A DNA stretch of 64,000 bases from Hungatella sp. (GTDB taxonomy: Bacteria > Bacillota > Clostridia > Lachnospirales > Lachnospiraceae). Below the pieces are notes generated by a model. It worked only from the letters and a program-made list of their open reading frames with translations, was not told where the DNA came from and did not search any database. The stretch lies in contig JAAWBS010000054.1 in the NCBI GenBank assembly GCA_022792815.1, forward strand, positions 1 through 64,000, in the 5' to 3' direction. A program made the translations under genes and the position numbers. Positions 50,880 through 59,300 of the stretch are shown one piece after another. Within the stretch, counting starts at the first letter, position 1, and every line of letters begins with the position of its first letter.

Positions 50880-51449
50880 ATGTTAAAGGATCTTGTGTAT
50901 CGCTGTCGTTCCTACCGGCGGTTTTATGAGAATGTGAGGATTTCTGAGGAGGAGCTGCGGGAGCTGGTGGATTTGGCCAGGATGACGGCTTCTACCGCCA
51001 ACTCCCAGGCATTGAAATTCAGGATTGTCAATACTGAGGAGGAGAATGCCCTGGTGTTTTCATCTCTGAGCTGGGCCGGGGCTCTGCCGGACTGGGACGG
51101 ACCGGGAGAGGGGGAGCGGCCGTCGGCCTATATTATCGTGGCAGAGGATAAGACTCTTGGCAAGAACAAGCTGATCGATGTGGGGATCACGGCTCAGACG
51201 ATCATGCTGGGAGCGGTGGAAAAGGGATACGGCGGCTGTATGCTGGCCAATGTGCAGAGAGGAAGGCTGGCTCAGGACCTGGAGCTGAACCAGGACAGAT
51301 ATGGAATTCACCTGGTTTTGGCTCTGGGAAAACCGAAGGAGACGGTGAAAGTGGTTCCTGTGACAGAATCCGGTGATGTAAAGTATTATCGGGATGAGAG
51401 CCAGGTTCACTATGTGCCGAAAAGGAGCCTGGAGGAGATTCTTTTATAG
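50880..51449 (+). CDS. Nitroreductase-family FMN oxidoreductase
   Basis: The protein is 189 residues. ATG 50880 follows AAAGGAGGAG. Family features are the N-terminal YRCRSYRRFYENVRIS with basic FMN-phosphate-binding residues, MTASTANSQALKFRIV, and the later AQTIMLGAVEKGYGGCMLA segment near the flavin. The substrate is unknown. These enzymes reduce nitro groups, quinones or flavins with NAD(P)H. The ABC exporter gene begins 3 bp after its stop, so the two are co-expressed. Confidence 0.92.
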   Translation: MLKDLVYRCRSYRRFYENVRISEEELRELVDLARMTASTANSQALKFRIVNTEEENALVFSSLSWAGALPDWDGPGEGERPSAYIIVAEDKTLGKNKLIDVGITAQTIMLGAVEKGYGGCMLANVQRGRLAQDLELNQDRYGIHLVLALGKPKETVKVVPVTESGDVKYYRDESQVHYVPKRSLEEILL

Positions 51450-51452
51450 AAG

Positions 51453-53075
51453 ATGAACATTTTTTTAAATCACATAATTGATACCCGTGTGAAAGTACTC
51501 TTTTTTGTACAACTGCTTTGTCAGGCGGCCTGCGCCGTAATCAGTGTCTATCCGGTTCTGCTGATTCGTGATCTTGTGGATCTGGCTGTCTGCGGAGAAT
51601 TCCGCAATATCAATAAAATTATTTCTATCGGGTGTTTTTATCTTGGCATTCAAATCGTTCATGGGCTTTTATCTGCACTGACCAGATACCTGGCTGGATG
51701 GCTCCAGGCAAATGCATCGTTTACGATAGAAAAGTATGTATTTCGGCATATCAGCAAGGTGAGCCTGGAGAGCATCAAGTTCAGTGACTCTGTCAGATTA
51801 AGCAATATCTTAGCCCAGGACAGCCAGTTTATCAGTGAAAATATGGTGGCTTCTTTTGGAGAACTTACGAAAGCAGTCTTGTCATTCCTGTTTGGCTTTT
51901 ATTTTGTTTCTTCCATCAACCCTTTCCTGGCGTTGATCGTGCTGCCTCTCGGTCTGATCTCTTCTCTGGTTATCAAGAAGATTTCCGATACATCTTACAG
52001 AAATCTGCTGGAACAGAGAGAAAACAGCACCAGGCTCTGGAAGAAGTTTTATGAGGGGATCATGGGATTTCTCCCTCTGCGTTTTCACGATACCATGGAA
52101 CAGTATTCGGAAAAAATCGAGATTCAGGGAAAGTTGTTAGAAAAGACGACCGTGAAACAGGGGTATCTGGAAAGTCTCTCTTCTTTTGCCACAAGCACAC
52201 TGTTTATGGTGACCATTGGATTGATTATGATCACTGCAGCAATCTTTGTTGTCAGAGGCAGTTTGACATTAGGAGGGCTGACGGCTGTCATGATGTATAA
52301 TCATATGCTGTCGGACCCTCTCATAAAGCTTCAGGAGATTAACCACAGAATTCAGCGGTTAAAGGTATCTTTGTCGAGAGTTCACGACATGCTGAACCTT
52401 CCGGTGGAAACACTACAGGAAAAGGGCGGCATCGATGAGATTCAACTGGCTGGAGCCGCATGGGAGGCAGACGGACACCCCATTCTGGATCATGTAGATC
52501 TGCATCTTTTTAGGGGGCAGTCCCTGATGATTGCGGGGGCTTCGGGTACGGGAAAGACTACGATGGCAAATCTTTTGGCAGGGATTTACCGCTGTACAAA
52601 TGGAGAAGTAAGATTCGGTGAAAATAGGAGATGGTCTTCGAAGAAGCCCAAAGTCAGCTATATGCTCCAGGATGAATATCTGTTTGATGATACGATTCTC
52701 CGAAATATCATGATAGGAAATCCGAATCTGTCCGAGGAGACTCTGAGAACCATCCTCTCTGTCTGTGAGCTGGAGGAGGTGGCCGCACGCCATGGAGGGG
52801 CAGTGGGAGACAATGGAAGCCGCCTGTCGGGAGGAGAGAGAAAGAGGGTGCTGATCGCCAGAACCATCGCGGATTATGATTCCGACCTGTTTATCTTTGA
52901 CGAGATGTCGGCATCTCTTGATCAGGATACCTTTGTGCGGATATGGAACAGGGTTGACGGCTATCTGGGAGAAAAGATTCGGGTTTATATCGAACATAAT
53001 CAGAGCATCAGGCAGATGGTGGATTGTGTGATAGATGTGGACAGGGAGTGTAAAGGAAATACGGTGCGCCAGTGA
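51453..53075 (+). CDS. ABC exporter with fused membrane and ATPase domains
   Basis: The protein is 540 residues. The N-terminal half is a type-I exporter membrane domain, with hydrophobic segments near residues 15-35, 50-70, 130-155 and 245-270. The C-terminal ATPase has Walker A GASGTGKTT (about 362), signature LSGGERKRV (about 459) and Walker B LFIFDEMSASLD (about 480). It is a half-transporter that should dimerise. The AT content of the N-terminal half is higher than in neighbouring genes, hinting at transfer, but I did not compute this. No substrate-specific partner is nearby except the nitroreductase. Confidence 0.93.
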   Translation: MNIFLNHIIDTRVKVLFFVQLLCQAACAVISVYPVLLIRDLVDLAVCGEFRNINKIISIGCFYLGIQIVHGLLSALTRYLAGWLQANASFTIEKYVFRHISKVSLESIKFSDSVRLSNILAQDSQFISENMVASFGELTKAVLSFLFGFYFVSSINPFLALIVLPLGLISSLVIKKISDTSYRNLLEQRENSTRLWKKFYEGIMGFLPLRFHDTMEQYSEKIEIQGKLLEKTTVKQGYLESLSSFATSTLFMVTIGLIMITAAIFVVRGSLTLGGLTAVMMYNHMLSDPLIKLQEINHRIQRLKVSLSRVHDMLNLPVETLQEKGGIDEIQLAGAAWEADGHPILDHVDLHLFRGQSLMIAGASGTGKTTMANLLAGIYRCTNGEVRFGENRRWSSKKPKVSYMLQDEYLFDDTILRNIMIGNPNLSEETLRTILSVCELEEVAARHGGAVGDNGSRLSGGERKRVLIARTIADYDSDLFIFDEMSASLDQDTFVRIWNRVDGYLGEKIRVYIEHNQSIRQMVDCVIDVDRECKGNTVRQ

Positions 53076-53130
53076 AGAGACTGACTTATAAATTTTGCTT
53101 ATCAATTCTGTGGAAGTTTTGACATTTCTC

Positions 53131-53159
53131 TTGACGCAGACAGAATCATTTGTTATACT
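53131..53159 (+). promoter_or_regulatory. Sigma-A-type promoter of the Rpn-family gene
   Basis: TTGACG (53131-53136), a 17-bp spacer and TATACT (53154-53159). It leaves a leader of about 125 nt before ATG 53291, in which I see no clear structure. Confidence 0.7.
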
Positions 53160-53290
53160 GACTTCACAATTCCGGCAGATAATTCTTGTTATCTGCAGAT
53201 TGTCTGGGATTTCTATAATTCCTGCTGCAGTCATTCACTGCTAAGTTCCAGTATTCGATATTCTGCGTGCACGTCCAGGAGGAAATGTCT

Positions 53291-54496
53291 ATGGGATCAA
53301 AACATCTTAAAACCAATCAAACTCATCAAAAGCAGCTGCCGACGAGAGAAAGTATTTTCGGAGAGGAAAAGACCAGAGAACAGGTCATGGAGGAGATCAA
53401 TAGGGAACCGGAAGTCTTTCAGGAATTTCAAAAATTGTCTCCCCAGTTTCAGGAGGAATTTCTGGAGTTTGCCATGGGAGTCCGGGGCCTGAAGGTTACC
53501 TATGACCCGGTGTTTAAAAAGGTTTTCGATCCTGAGATTCACCCGAAACGGCTGGAGGATTTTCTGAGTCTGTGTCTAAAAAGAAAGGTAAAGATTCTTC
53601 GGGTACTGCCCAATGAATCACAACGGCTGACGGAGGAGGGATCCCTGTTGATCATGGATATGCTGGTGCAGCTGGTCTCGGAGTCTCTGGTGAATGTGGA
53701 GATTCAGCGGATGGGATACCTGTTTCCCGGGGCCCGGTGTGCCTGCTATTCCAGCGATCTTTTGCTGCGCCAGTATTCTCAGGTAAGGGAAGGAAAGAGG
53801 AAGACTTTTTCCTATGAGGATATCAAGGAGGTGTATACCATCGTTCTGATCCAGAAGAGTACAGAAGAATTTGAACGATTTCCGGAGGAATATGTTCACC
53901 ATTTCCGTCAGACAAGCAATACGGGCTTAGAGATTAATATGCTGCAGGAATATCTGCTGATTCCTCTTGACATCTTTATGGAGAACCTTCAAAATAGAAT
54001 TGAGAAGACAGAGGAGCCCACAAGGGGCCGGGGAAGAAAGCTGGAAAATAAGCTGGAGGCCTGGCTGACGTTCATTGCTTCCGACAGACCGGAGGACATC
54101 ATGGAAGTGATAAGAAGCTATCCGGAGTTTGAGGAGCTGTACAGGGAAGTATTTGAGTTTCGATATCAGAAGAAGGAGCTGATCAGTATGTATTCAGAAG
54201 CGCTGAGGATTTTGGATGCCAATACGGTAAAGTATATGGTGGAGCAACAGAAGTGCATCATGAAACAACAGGAACGTGAGATGAAGAAGAGGGAAAAGGA
54301 AATTCAGGAGCAGGAGAAGGAAATCCAGAAGCAAGAGAAGGAGATCCAGAAGCAGGAGAAGGAGATCCAGAAGCTGACTGATGACTTAGAAGGCACGGCA
54401 AAGGCCTTGGAAGAAGAGCGCAGAGAGGTGGAGCGTCTGAGGGAACTGCTGAAGGCGAGAGAAGCGGCGGGAGGGGATAGAGAGATAGATCATTAA
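53291..54496 (+). CDS. Rpn-family PD-(D/E)XK nuclease/putative transposase
   Basis: The protein is 401 residues. ATG 53291 is 7 nt after AGGAGGA. ATG 53285 would be too close and GTG 53267 lacks a site. The family opening is YDPVFKKVFDPEIHPKRLEDF, and the nuclease core is LLIMDMLVQ...LVNVEIQR (Asp, then E-x-Q). YSSDLLLRQYSQ and the FSYEDIKEVYTIVLIQKS strand follow. Rpn proteins of E. coli are DNA endonucleases that promote recombination. The C-terminal 80 residues are a charged coiled coil with repeated KEIQKQE heptads encoded by near-identical 21-bp units (nt about 54296-54370). This family is common and multicopy in Lachnospiraceae. Confidence 0.9.
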   Translation: MGSKHLKTNQTHQKQLPTRESIFGEEKTREQVMEEINREPEVFQEFQKLSPQFQEEFLEFAMGVRGLKVTYDPVFKKVFDPEIHPKRLEDFLSLCLKRKVKILRVLPNESQRLTEEGSLLIMDMLVQLVSESLVNVEIQRMGYLFPGARCACYSSDLLLRQYSQVREGKRKTFSYEDIKEVYTIVLIQKSTEEFERFPEEYVHHFRQTSNTGLEINMLQEYLLIPLDIFMENLQNRIEKTEEPTRGRGRKLENKLEAWLTFIASDRPEDIMEVIRSYPEFEELYREVFEFRYQKKELISMYSEALRILDANTVKYMVEQQKCIMKQQEREMKKREKEIQEQEKEIQKQEKEIQKQEKEIQKLTDDLEGTAKALEEERREVERLRELLKAREAAGGDREIDH

Positions 54497-54520
54497 TCCT
54501 CATCGCACAGCATCTTCCCC

Positions 54521-54554
54521 TGGTCCGCCGGCACGTTCTAATGTCGGCGGACCA
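54521..54554. terminator. Hairpin between convergent genes
   Basis: TGGTCCGCCG pairs perfectly with CGGCGGACCA across a 14-nt loop. It lies between the ends of the Rpn gene and the minus-strand aldose epimerase. Neither side has a good T-run, so termination is likely but weak, or it acts to protect 3' ends of both transcripts. Confidence 0.55.
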
Positions 54555-54597
54555 CAGTTCTGTCAATCAATTATTTCCGTGATGAAACGGTCATTTT

Positions 54598-55488
54598 CTA
54601 TCCTAAAATCCGTATCTCCAGATGATAATCCCTCCGCTCCTTTGCCGCCAGCACCTGAACATGATGCCGGTGGCTGAACTCGTCGTCCTCGTCGGAGCGG
54701 ATGGCAGACCCGTTCCACGGCTCCACGCAGAGGAAGGGGGCCTGCTTCCCGGTGGGGGTCCAGAAGGCCACTGTCTCAAATCCGGGGTAAGAGACCTCCA
54801 CACCTCGTCTGGTCTCCCGGTGAACGATGGAAACCCTGCGGGAAGCGATCTGGTCAAAATAGACGGCATCCCGGTCAAACAGGGGATAGGCGAGGGGAAG
54901 AATCCTGGTGTGGTCCAGACGGACGCCCCTGCTTTCGGCGTCAAACTGCTGGGCCTTTAGGTCATAGACCATGGCGCAGGTATCCTCCTCCTTTTCAAAT
55001 TCCAGCTGATAGTCCTCAAAAGATTCGCCCTCATACAGCGGACAGTTAAAACCGGGGTGGGCTCCCAGACAGTAGTACATGGTCCTGGAGTCCTTATTTT
55101 CTACCGAGTAATCCATGAGGAGAACCCCGCCCTTAAACCGGTAGGTCAGAGACAACAGGAACTCATAAGGATAGGAGCGGCGGGTGCGGTCATCGGAGGC
55201 AAGGCGAAAGGCTGCCGAGGAATCTGTTCGGTCTGCCACAGAGAATTCGGATTTTTTGCAGAATCCGTGTTTTTCCATGTCATACCATACACCTTCAAAC
55301 CGGGTCCGCCCGCCGCGGCAGCCTCCTACTGCCGGGAACAGAAGGGGAGAGCAGCCGGACCAGAAACCCGGGTCCCGCTGCCAGATGTATTCTTTCCCGT
55401 TTTGGTCTTTCATGGAGATCAGCTGGGCTCCCAGGGAGTCGATGGAGGCAGTGTTTTTCGTGGTAGGGTCTGTCAGAGTGATAATCAT
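54598..55488 (-). CDS. Aldose 1-epimerase family protein
   Basis: The protein is 296 residues, with a purine-rich ribosome site upstream (complement of 55499-55505). It has the galactose-mutarotase-like fold: TASIDSLGAQLISMKDQNG, EYIWQRDPGFWSGCSPLLFP, KHGFCKKSEF, CLGAHPGFNCPL with a conserved His, and VAFWTPTGKQAPFLCVEPWNG with the conserved Glu. It interconverts alpha and beta anomers of aldoses or phosphorylated sugars in the cytoplasm. It follows the LacI gene by 39 bp on the same strand, so it belongs to the carbohydrate locus and is probably co-transcribed with its regulator. Confidence 0.92.
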   Translation of the reverse strand: MIITLTDPTTKNTASIDSLGAQLISMKDQNGKEYIWQRDPGFWSGCSPLLFPAVGGCRGGRTRFEGVWYDMEKHGFCKKSEFSVADRTDSSAAFRLASDDRTRRSYPYEFLLSLTYRFKGGVLLMDYSVENKDSRTMYYCLGAHPGFNCPLYEGESFEDYQLEFEKEEDTCAMVYDLKAQQFDAESRGVRLDHTRILPLAYPLFDRDAVYFDQIASRRVSIVHRETRRGVEVSYPGFETVAFWTPTGKQAPFLCVEPWNGSAIRSDEDDEFSHRHHVQVLAAKERRDYHLEIRILG

Positions 55489-55527
55489 AAAGATGTATCC
55501 TTCCTTTCTTTTTTTGATAAAAGGGCC

Positions 55528-56565
55528 TCATGGCCTATTTTTTATGTTGTTGCAGGGGCCGCAGCTTTCCCTCTTGGCGATGTAGCATGGCAGGTTGATT
55601 TTCATGGGCAGGACATGGCCGCCTTCTATGCGGTCGATGAGAGTCTTGGCAGTCATCTGCCCCATCTCGTCCACAGGGATGTGGACCGTGGTCAGCATGG
55701 GGGTCAGATACTGGGCCGTGTCGATGTCGTCGATGCTGATCAGGGAGATATCCTCCGGAATCCCGAGACCATGTTCCTTGATAGCCCTCATGGCACCGAT
55801 GGCGGTGATGTCGTTGGAGCAGAACATGGCGGTGAAGGGTTTGCCCTTTTTGAGGACAGAGTCTGCGCCCCGGTAGCCCCCCTCGGAGGACAGAGGGACA
55901 TTGCACACCAGGTCACGGGAGAGAGGGAGCTTGGCAGCAGCGAGGGCGGTGCAGTAGCCGTTATACCGGATCTCATTCTGGGTCTCTCCCACATAGGCGA
56001 TCTGAGTATGACCGAGACTGATCAGATACTCCACGGCGGAGATCGCCGCCTGATATCCGTCGCACAGGATCTGGTCGTATTTGGCCTCAAAGTTGTTGAG
56101 GCCGGTGTAGGCCACATACTGAAAATACTGTTTTAGAAACTTCAGAAGCTGTTTGTCACAGCGTCCCAGGACAGCCACCCCATCCACATGGTTATCAGAG
56201 ATCAGCCGGAAGATATTGGGGTCATGGACATCAAAGGCGGTGAAGGTATATTTCAAGATGTAGCTGTGCTTAAAGGCTTCCTTCTCGATGCTTCTGGCCA
56301 GGGAGGAGAAAAAGGTGTCGATCTCCGCATTCTGTATTCTGGCATAGAGGCAAGCGATGGACCGGGACAGACCGGTCGAGCGCTCCGGACCGCCCATCTT
56401 CAGCTGTCTGGCAGAGCTGTTGGGGATATAGCCTGTGCGGCGGACGATCTCCCAGATATGGTCCTGAACCTCCTTGCTGGCGGGGGACTTGCTGCTCTTG
56501 TTGATGACACGGGAAACGGTGGAAATCGAAACGCCGGCCTCGGCCGCAATCTCCTTTAGGGTCAC
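55528..56565 (-). CDS. LacI-family transcriptional regulator
   Basis: The protein is 345 residues. I choose GTG at 56565 because GAGGAGGGG lies 7-8 nt before it and the product then starts (M)TLKEIAAEAGVSISTVSRVI, the standard LacI helix-turn-helix opening. Longer starts have no site. The hinge/linker and a periplasmic-binding-like effector domain follow (VDGVAVLGRCDKQLLKFL, YQAAISAVEYLISLGHTQIAYVG, FCSNDITAIGAMRAIKEHG). It is divergent from the isomerase/dehydrogenase operon. The CAAACGTTTG palindromes at 56807 and 61551 are its most likely operators. Confidence 0.95.
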   Translation of the reverse strand: MTLKEIAAEAGVSISTVSRVINKSSKSPASKEVQDHIWEIVRRTGYIPNSSARQLKMGGPERSTGLSRSIACLYARIQNAEIDTFFSSLARSIEKEAFKHSYILKYTFTAFDVHDPNIFRLISDNHVDGVAVLGRCDKQLLKFLKQYFQYVAYTGLNNFEAKYDQILCDGYQAAISAVEYLISLGHTQIAYVGETQNEIRYNGYCTALAAAKLPLSRDLVCNVPLSSEGGYRGADSVLKKGKPFTAMFCSNDITAIGAMRAIKEHGLGIPEDISLISIDDIDTAQYLTPMLTTVHIPVDEMGQMTAKTLIDRIEGGHVLPMKINLPCYIAKRESCGPCNNIKNRP

Positions 56566-56806
56566 AGGCACCCCTCCTCTCTGCAGTCTCACAATCTTTC
56601 TTTCTATTTTATAGAATCCCACGAAAAAAGGCTATGGCAACTTAAACAAAAAATGACACAAAAAATAGAGAAATTAACTAAAATATAGTTAGAAAATATC
56701 TGCAATATGACATGAATTGCCCGTAAAAAAGAAAAAATTATGCGGAATAAATCAGAAAAACTGAAAAAACAGAGGGGAAATTTTTGGTTTTATATAGTAA
56801 TATGCA

Positions 56807-56852
56807 CAAACGTTTGAGTAAAATTGATTGGGGTTCAATGCAAAATTATGAT
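56807..56852 (+). promoter_or_regulatory. Operator-like palindrome and promoter upstream of the first isomerase gene
   Basis: CAAACGTTTG (56807-56816) is a perfect 10-bp palindrome with central CG, typical for LacI-family operators. Downstream are TTGATT (56824-56829), a 17-bp spacer and TATGAT (56847-56852). From the palindrome to the -10 this segment aligns without gaps with 61551-61596. The 379-bp gap between LacI and the isomerase gene (56566-56944) holds this site within AT-rich DNA and nothing else I can identify. A CcpA cre-type role cannot be excluded. Confidence 0.7.
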
Positions 56853-56944
56853 AATATGAAAATGTATTAACACACAGAGCAGGGCAATTCATGACATCAC
56901 AGACATAAGCAGATGAAAATCAAAGATATGCAGGAGGAACTTCC

Positions 56945-57856
56945 ATGAGAATCGGATTTCTTACAAACAGCCTGGCAGAGGAGGCAAAGCGCCAGGGAAG
57001 CGAGAGTTTCCGGACGCTGGAGAGTGTTGCGGACTGGGCGGCAAAGAACGGGTTTACGGATCTGGAGTGCGGCCCCTCCCTTTCGCTGGATGAGGAGATG
57101 TATGCCAAAGTTCTGGATCAGGGAAGAATCAGCATCACGGCGCTCATCTATTGCCGCAACTATCTGAGCACGGATGAGGAGGAGGCGAAGGAACACTTGG
57201 CCCAGCTGAGAAAGCGCATTGAATTTGCCGGACGCCTTGGAATCGAGAAGGTGGTCACATCCACGGGAATTGACAAGTCCATAGAGGAGGGGATCTACGA
57301 CAGGGACCCGGCAGTGAAAGACAGAGGGAACATGATTCGGCGCATCCCGGCCCGCAGTCTGGAGCGATTTGCGGACACGTTTGGCCCTATAGTCGAGCTG
57401 GCGGAAAAGCATGGAGTGAAGCTCTGCTTTGAGAACTGTCCTCTCATGGGAAATATCGCGATCTCCCCGGTCATGTGGAGCAGGATCTTTGAACGGCTGG
57501 ACAGCAAAATGGTAGGGCTGGCCTATGATCCAAGCCACCTTGTCTGGGAATTTATGGACCCCTATGAACCGATTGGCGAGTTTGGGGAGAGGATCTTCCA
57601 CTTTCACGCCAAGGATACATCTGTTGACAGGGAGCGGCTTTTCAGAACCGGTATCCTGACGGATTTCTCCTGGTGGACCTATCGGATACCGGGGAGAGGG
57701 GAGATCGACTGGAACCGGATATTCCTAGAGCTGAAAAAGATCGGCTACAACGGAACCATCAGTATTGAACATGAGGACAAAGACTATGAGGGTACGCTGG
57801 AGGTTGTGGAGAGAGGAATTCTGACCTCCAAAGCGTTTCTGAGCCAATATCTGTAG
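56945..57856 (+). CDS. Sugar phosphate isomerase/epimerase (xylose-isomerase-like TIM barrel)
   Basis: The protein is 303 residues. AGGAGGAA precedes ATG 56945. Visible barrel elements of the AP-endonuclease-2/xylose-isomerase-like family: FTDLECGPSLSLDEE, RISITALIYCRNYL, GIEKVVTSTG, KLCFENCPLM with a metal-ligand Glu, GLAYDPSHLVWEF with Asp and His, IFHFHAKDTSVDRE with His and Asp, and GTISIEHEDKDYEG with Glu. It probably isomerises or epimerises a sugar or cyclitol. It is followed 18 bp later by a dehydrogenase gene, a common pairing. Confidence 0.92.
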   Translation: MRIGFLTNSLAEEAKRQGSESFRTLESVADWAAKNGFTDLECGPSLSLDEEMYAKVLDQGRISITALIYCRNYLSTDEEEAKEHLAQLRKRIEFAGRLGIEKVVTSTGIDKSIEEGIYDRDPAVKDRGNMIRRIPARSLERFADTFGPIVELAEKHGVKLCFENCPLMGNIAISPVMWSRIFERLDSKMVGLAYDPSHLVWEFMDPYEPIGEFGERIFHFHAKDTSVDRERLFRTGILTDFSWWTYRIPGRGEIDWNRIFLELKKIGYNGTISIEHEDKDYEGTLEVVERGILTSKAFLSQYL

Positions 57857-57874
57857 AAAAGGAGTGATTGGGTT

Positions 57875-58972
57875 ATGGTTAAGGTTGGAATCATCGGAGT
57901 CGGAAATACCATAGGGATCGCAGGGCTGCATATCGGTGCCTACAAGCTCTGTGAGGACGCGGTGATCACCGCAGTTTACGATATTTTACCGGGACGTGCC
58001 GAGAGCTGTCTTGATCAATATGACTTAAAGGATGCAGTTGTCTGTCAAAATGAGCAGGAGGTTTTTGAAGCCTGTGATGCGGTCAGCATCTGCACACCCA
58101 ATGCCACCCATGTGGAGCTGGCTGTGGCTGCGCTGAAGGCCGGCTGTCATGTGCTCTGCGAGAAGCCCTTTGCACCTGCTGCTGCGGACTGTACGGAGGC
58201 GGTAAAGTACGCAAAACTGACTGACAAGGTGGCTATGATTGGACTCTGCTATCGTGATATTCCAGGCCTTGTCTATATGAAGAAACTGATTGATGCAGGG
58301 ACGGTCGGTAAGGTGTTCTTTGTCCGTGAGGAGCAGGGAGGAGACAGAATTGCGAACCCGCAGGTGAAGCTGGAGTGGAGGATGGAGAAGGACCTGTCCG
58401 GCCCCGGTGCTCTGGCGGATTTCGGCAGTCATATGATGGACATCTGCGACTACCTGCTCAGAGATTCCTGCGGTAAGATACGGGAGATCCACTGTATGCA
58501 GGATAAACTCATTCCGGAGAGAGAACGGATCGGGAGGCCGGGCCGGATGGGGGCGGTCACCAACGACGATGTGTCCTGCTGGAACTGCCGCACGGAGAAT
58601 GGGACGCTCTACAGTTTCACGGCAAGCCGCCTCGGAGCCACCTTTATGCTGGAGATCGTGGGTTCCGGCGGAAAGCTTATGTTTCAGGGTGCGAAACCAT
58701 TTGAACTTACAGTGCAGCGGAAGGACCAGGAGGGCGGCTATTCCTCAGAGCCGGAGGTGGTGCCTGTCCCTGAAGCGTGTTATGGGCCGGATGGGATTGC
58801 GCCCAGGGTGCCGATGGCTATTAATTTCTACTATGAGATCCGGCAGTTCCTGGATACGATTCAGGACAAGCGGACCACAGAGCTGACTTTTGAGAGAGGG
58901 CGCTATATCCAGGAACTGATTGATGCGGCCCAGAGGTCGGCGGACACGGGAGAGACGGTATATCTGTTTTAG
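57875..58972 (+). CDS. Gfo/Idh/MocA-family oxidoreductase
   Basis: The protein is 365 residues. AAAAGGAG precedes ATG 57875. The N-terminal Rossmann motif is VGIIGVGNTIGIAGLHIGAYK, the typical CTPNATHVELAVAAL follows, and the EKPFAP motif holds the catalytic-region Lys. The substrate domain contains GPGALADFGSHMMDICDYL. It is an NAD(P)-dependent sugar, sugar-acid or inositol dehydrogenase with unknown substrate. It pairs with the isomerase at 56945. MITE copy 4 follows 23 bp after its stop. Confidence 0.94.
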   Translation: MVKVGIIGVGNTIGIAGLHIGAYKLCEDAVITAVYDILPGRAESCLDQYDLKDAVVCQNEQEVFEACDAVSICTPNATHVELAVAALKAGCHVLCEKPFAPAAADCTEAVKYAKLTDKVAMIGLCYRDIPGLVYMKKLIDAGTVGKVFFVREEQGGDRIANPQVKLEWRMEKDLSGPGALADFGSHMMDICDYLLRDSCGKIREIHCMQDKLIPERERIGRPGRMGAVTNDDVSCWNCRTENGTLYSFTASRLGATFMLEIVGSGGKLMFQGAKPFELTVQRKDQEGGYSSEPEVVPVPEACYGPDGIAPRVPMAINFYYEIRQFLDTIQDKRTTELTFERGRYIQELIDAAQRSADTGETVYLF

Positions 58973-58995
58973 AGCATTTGTGAAAATAGTATATC

Positions 58996-59269
58996 TAGCT
59001 AATTGCGAAAGTCAAAGCCCGGAGAATATTCTGACAATATATTCTATACAAAGCCTTCGTACACCAAGCATTCCACTGAGAAATGTCACCAACCGTCAGG
59101 TTGATGACCTGCGTGCGCATCAGAGCACTTCCGCTGAACCCAGTAGGACAAAAAACACTCGGGCAGAGGGCCCTCCTGTTTTTTATGGTCTCAGCTCCAT
59201 GGTGTAATGGCTTTTCCTGGAACATATTGTCAGAATATTCAGCCAAGTTTTGAGTTTCGCAATTACCTA
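58996..59269 (+). mobile_element. MITE-like element, copy 4 (274 bp)
   Basis: The left terminus TAGCTAATTGCGAAA differs from copy 2 by one base. The right terminus TTTCGCAATTACCTA is intact. It is flanked by an 11-bp direct repeat, AATAGTATATC, at 58985-58995 and 59270-59280. It has one 58-bp module (CCACTGAG 59073, CCGCTGAA 59131) and the central A6/T6 hairpin, and one base change disrupts the small GTGCGC stem. It lies inside an otherwise continuous catabolic gene row and ends 31 bp before the ATG at 59301. This fills the 328-bp gap. Confidence 0.92.
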
Positions 59270-59300
59270 AATAGTATATCAAATATGAGGAGGAGAGAAC

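Noticed and set aside
53291-54496. The Rpn-family protein as transposase of the MITE family
   Set aside because: It has no MITE-like inverted repeats at its ends, it has its own promoter, and Rpn proteins are nucleases not known to mobilise such elements.
55057-56136. A 359-codon plus-strand frame over the LacI and epimerase genes
   Set aside because: It is antisense to two genes with clear family motifs, and its product has no recognisable domain.
56566-56620. Longer LacI start at 56622
   Set aside because: The extra 19 residues precede the standard helix-turn-helix opening, and the ribosome site GAGGAGGGG lies inside the extension.
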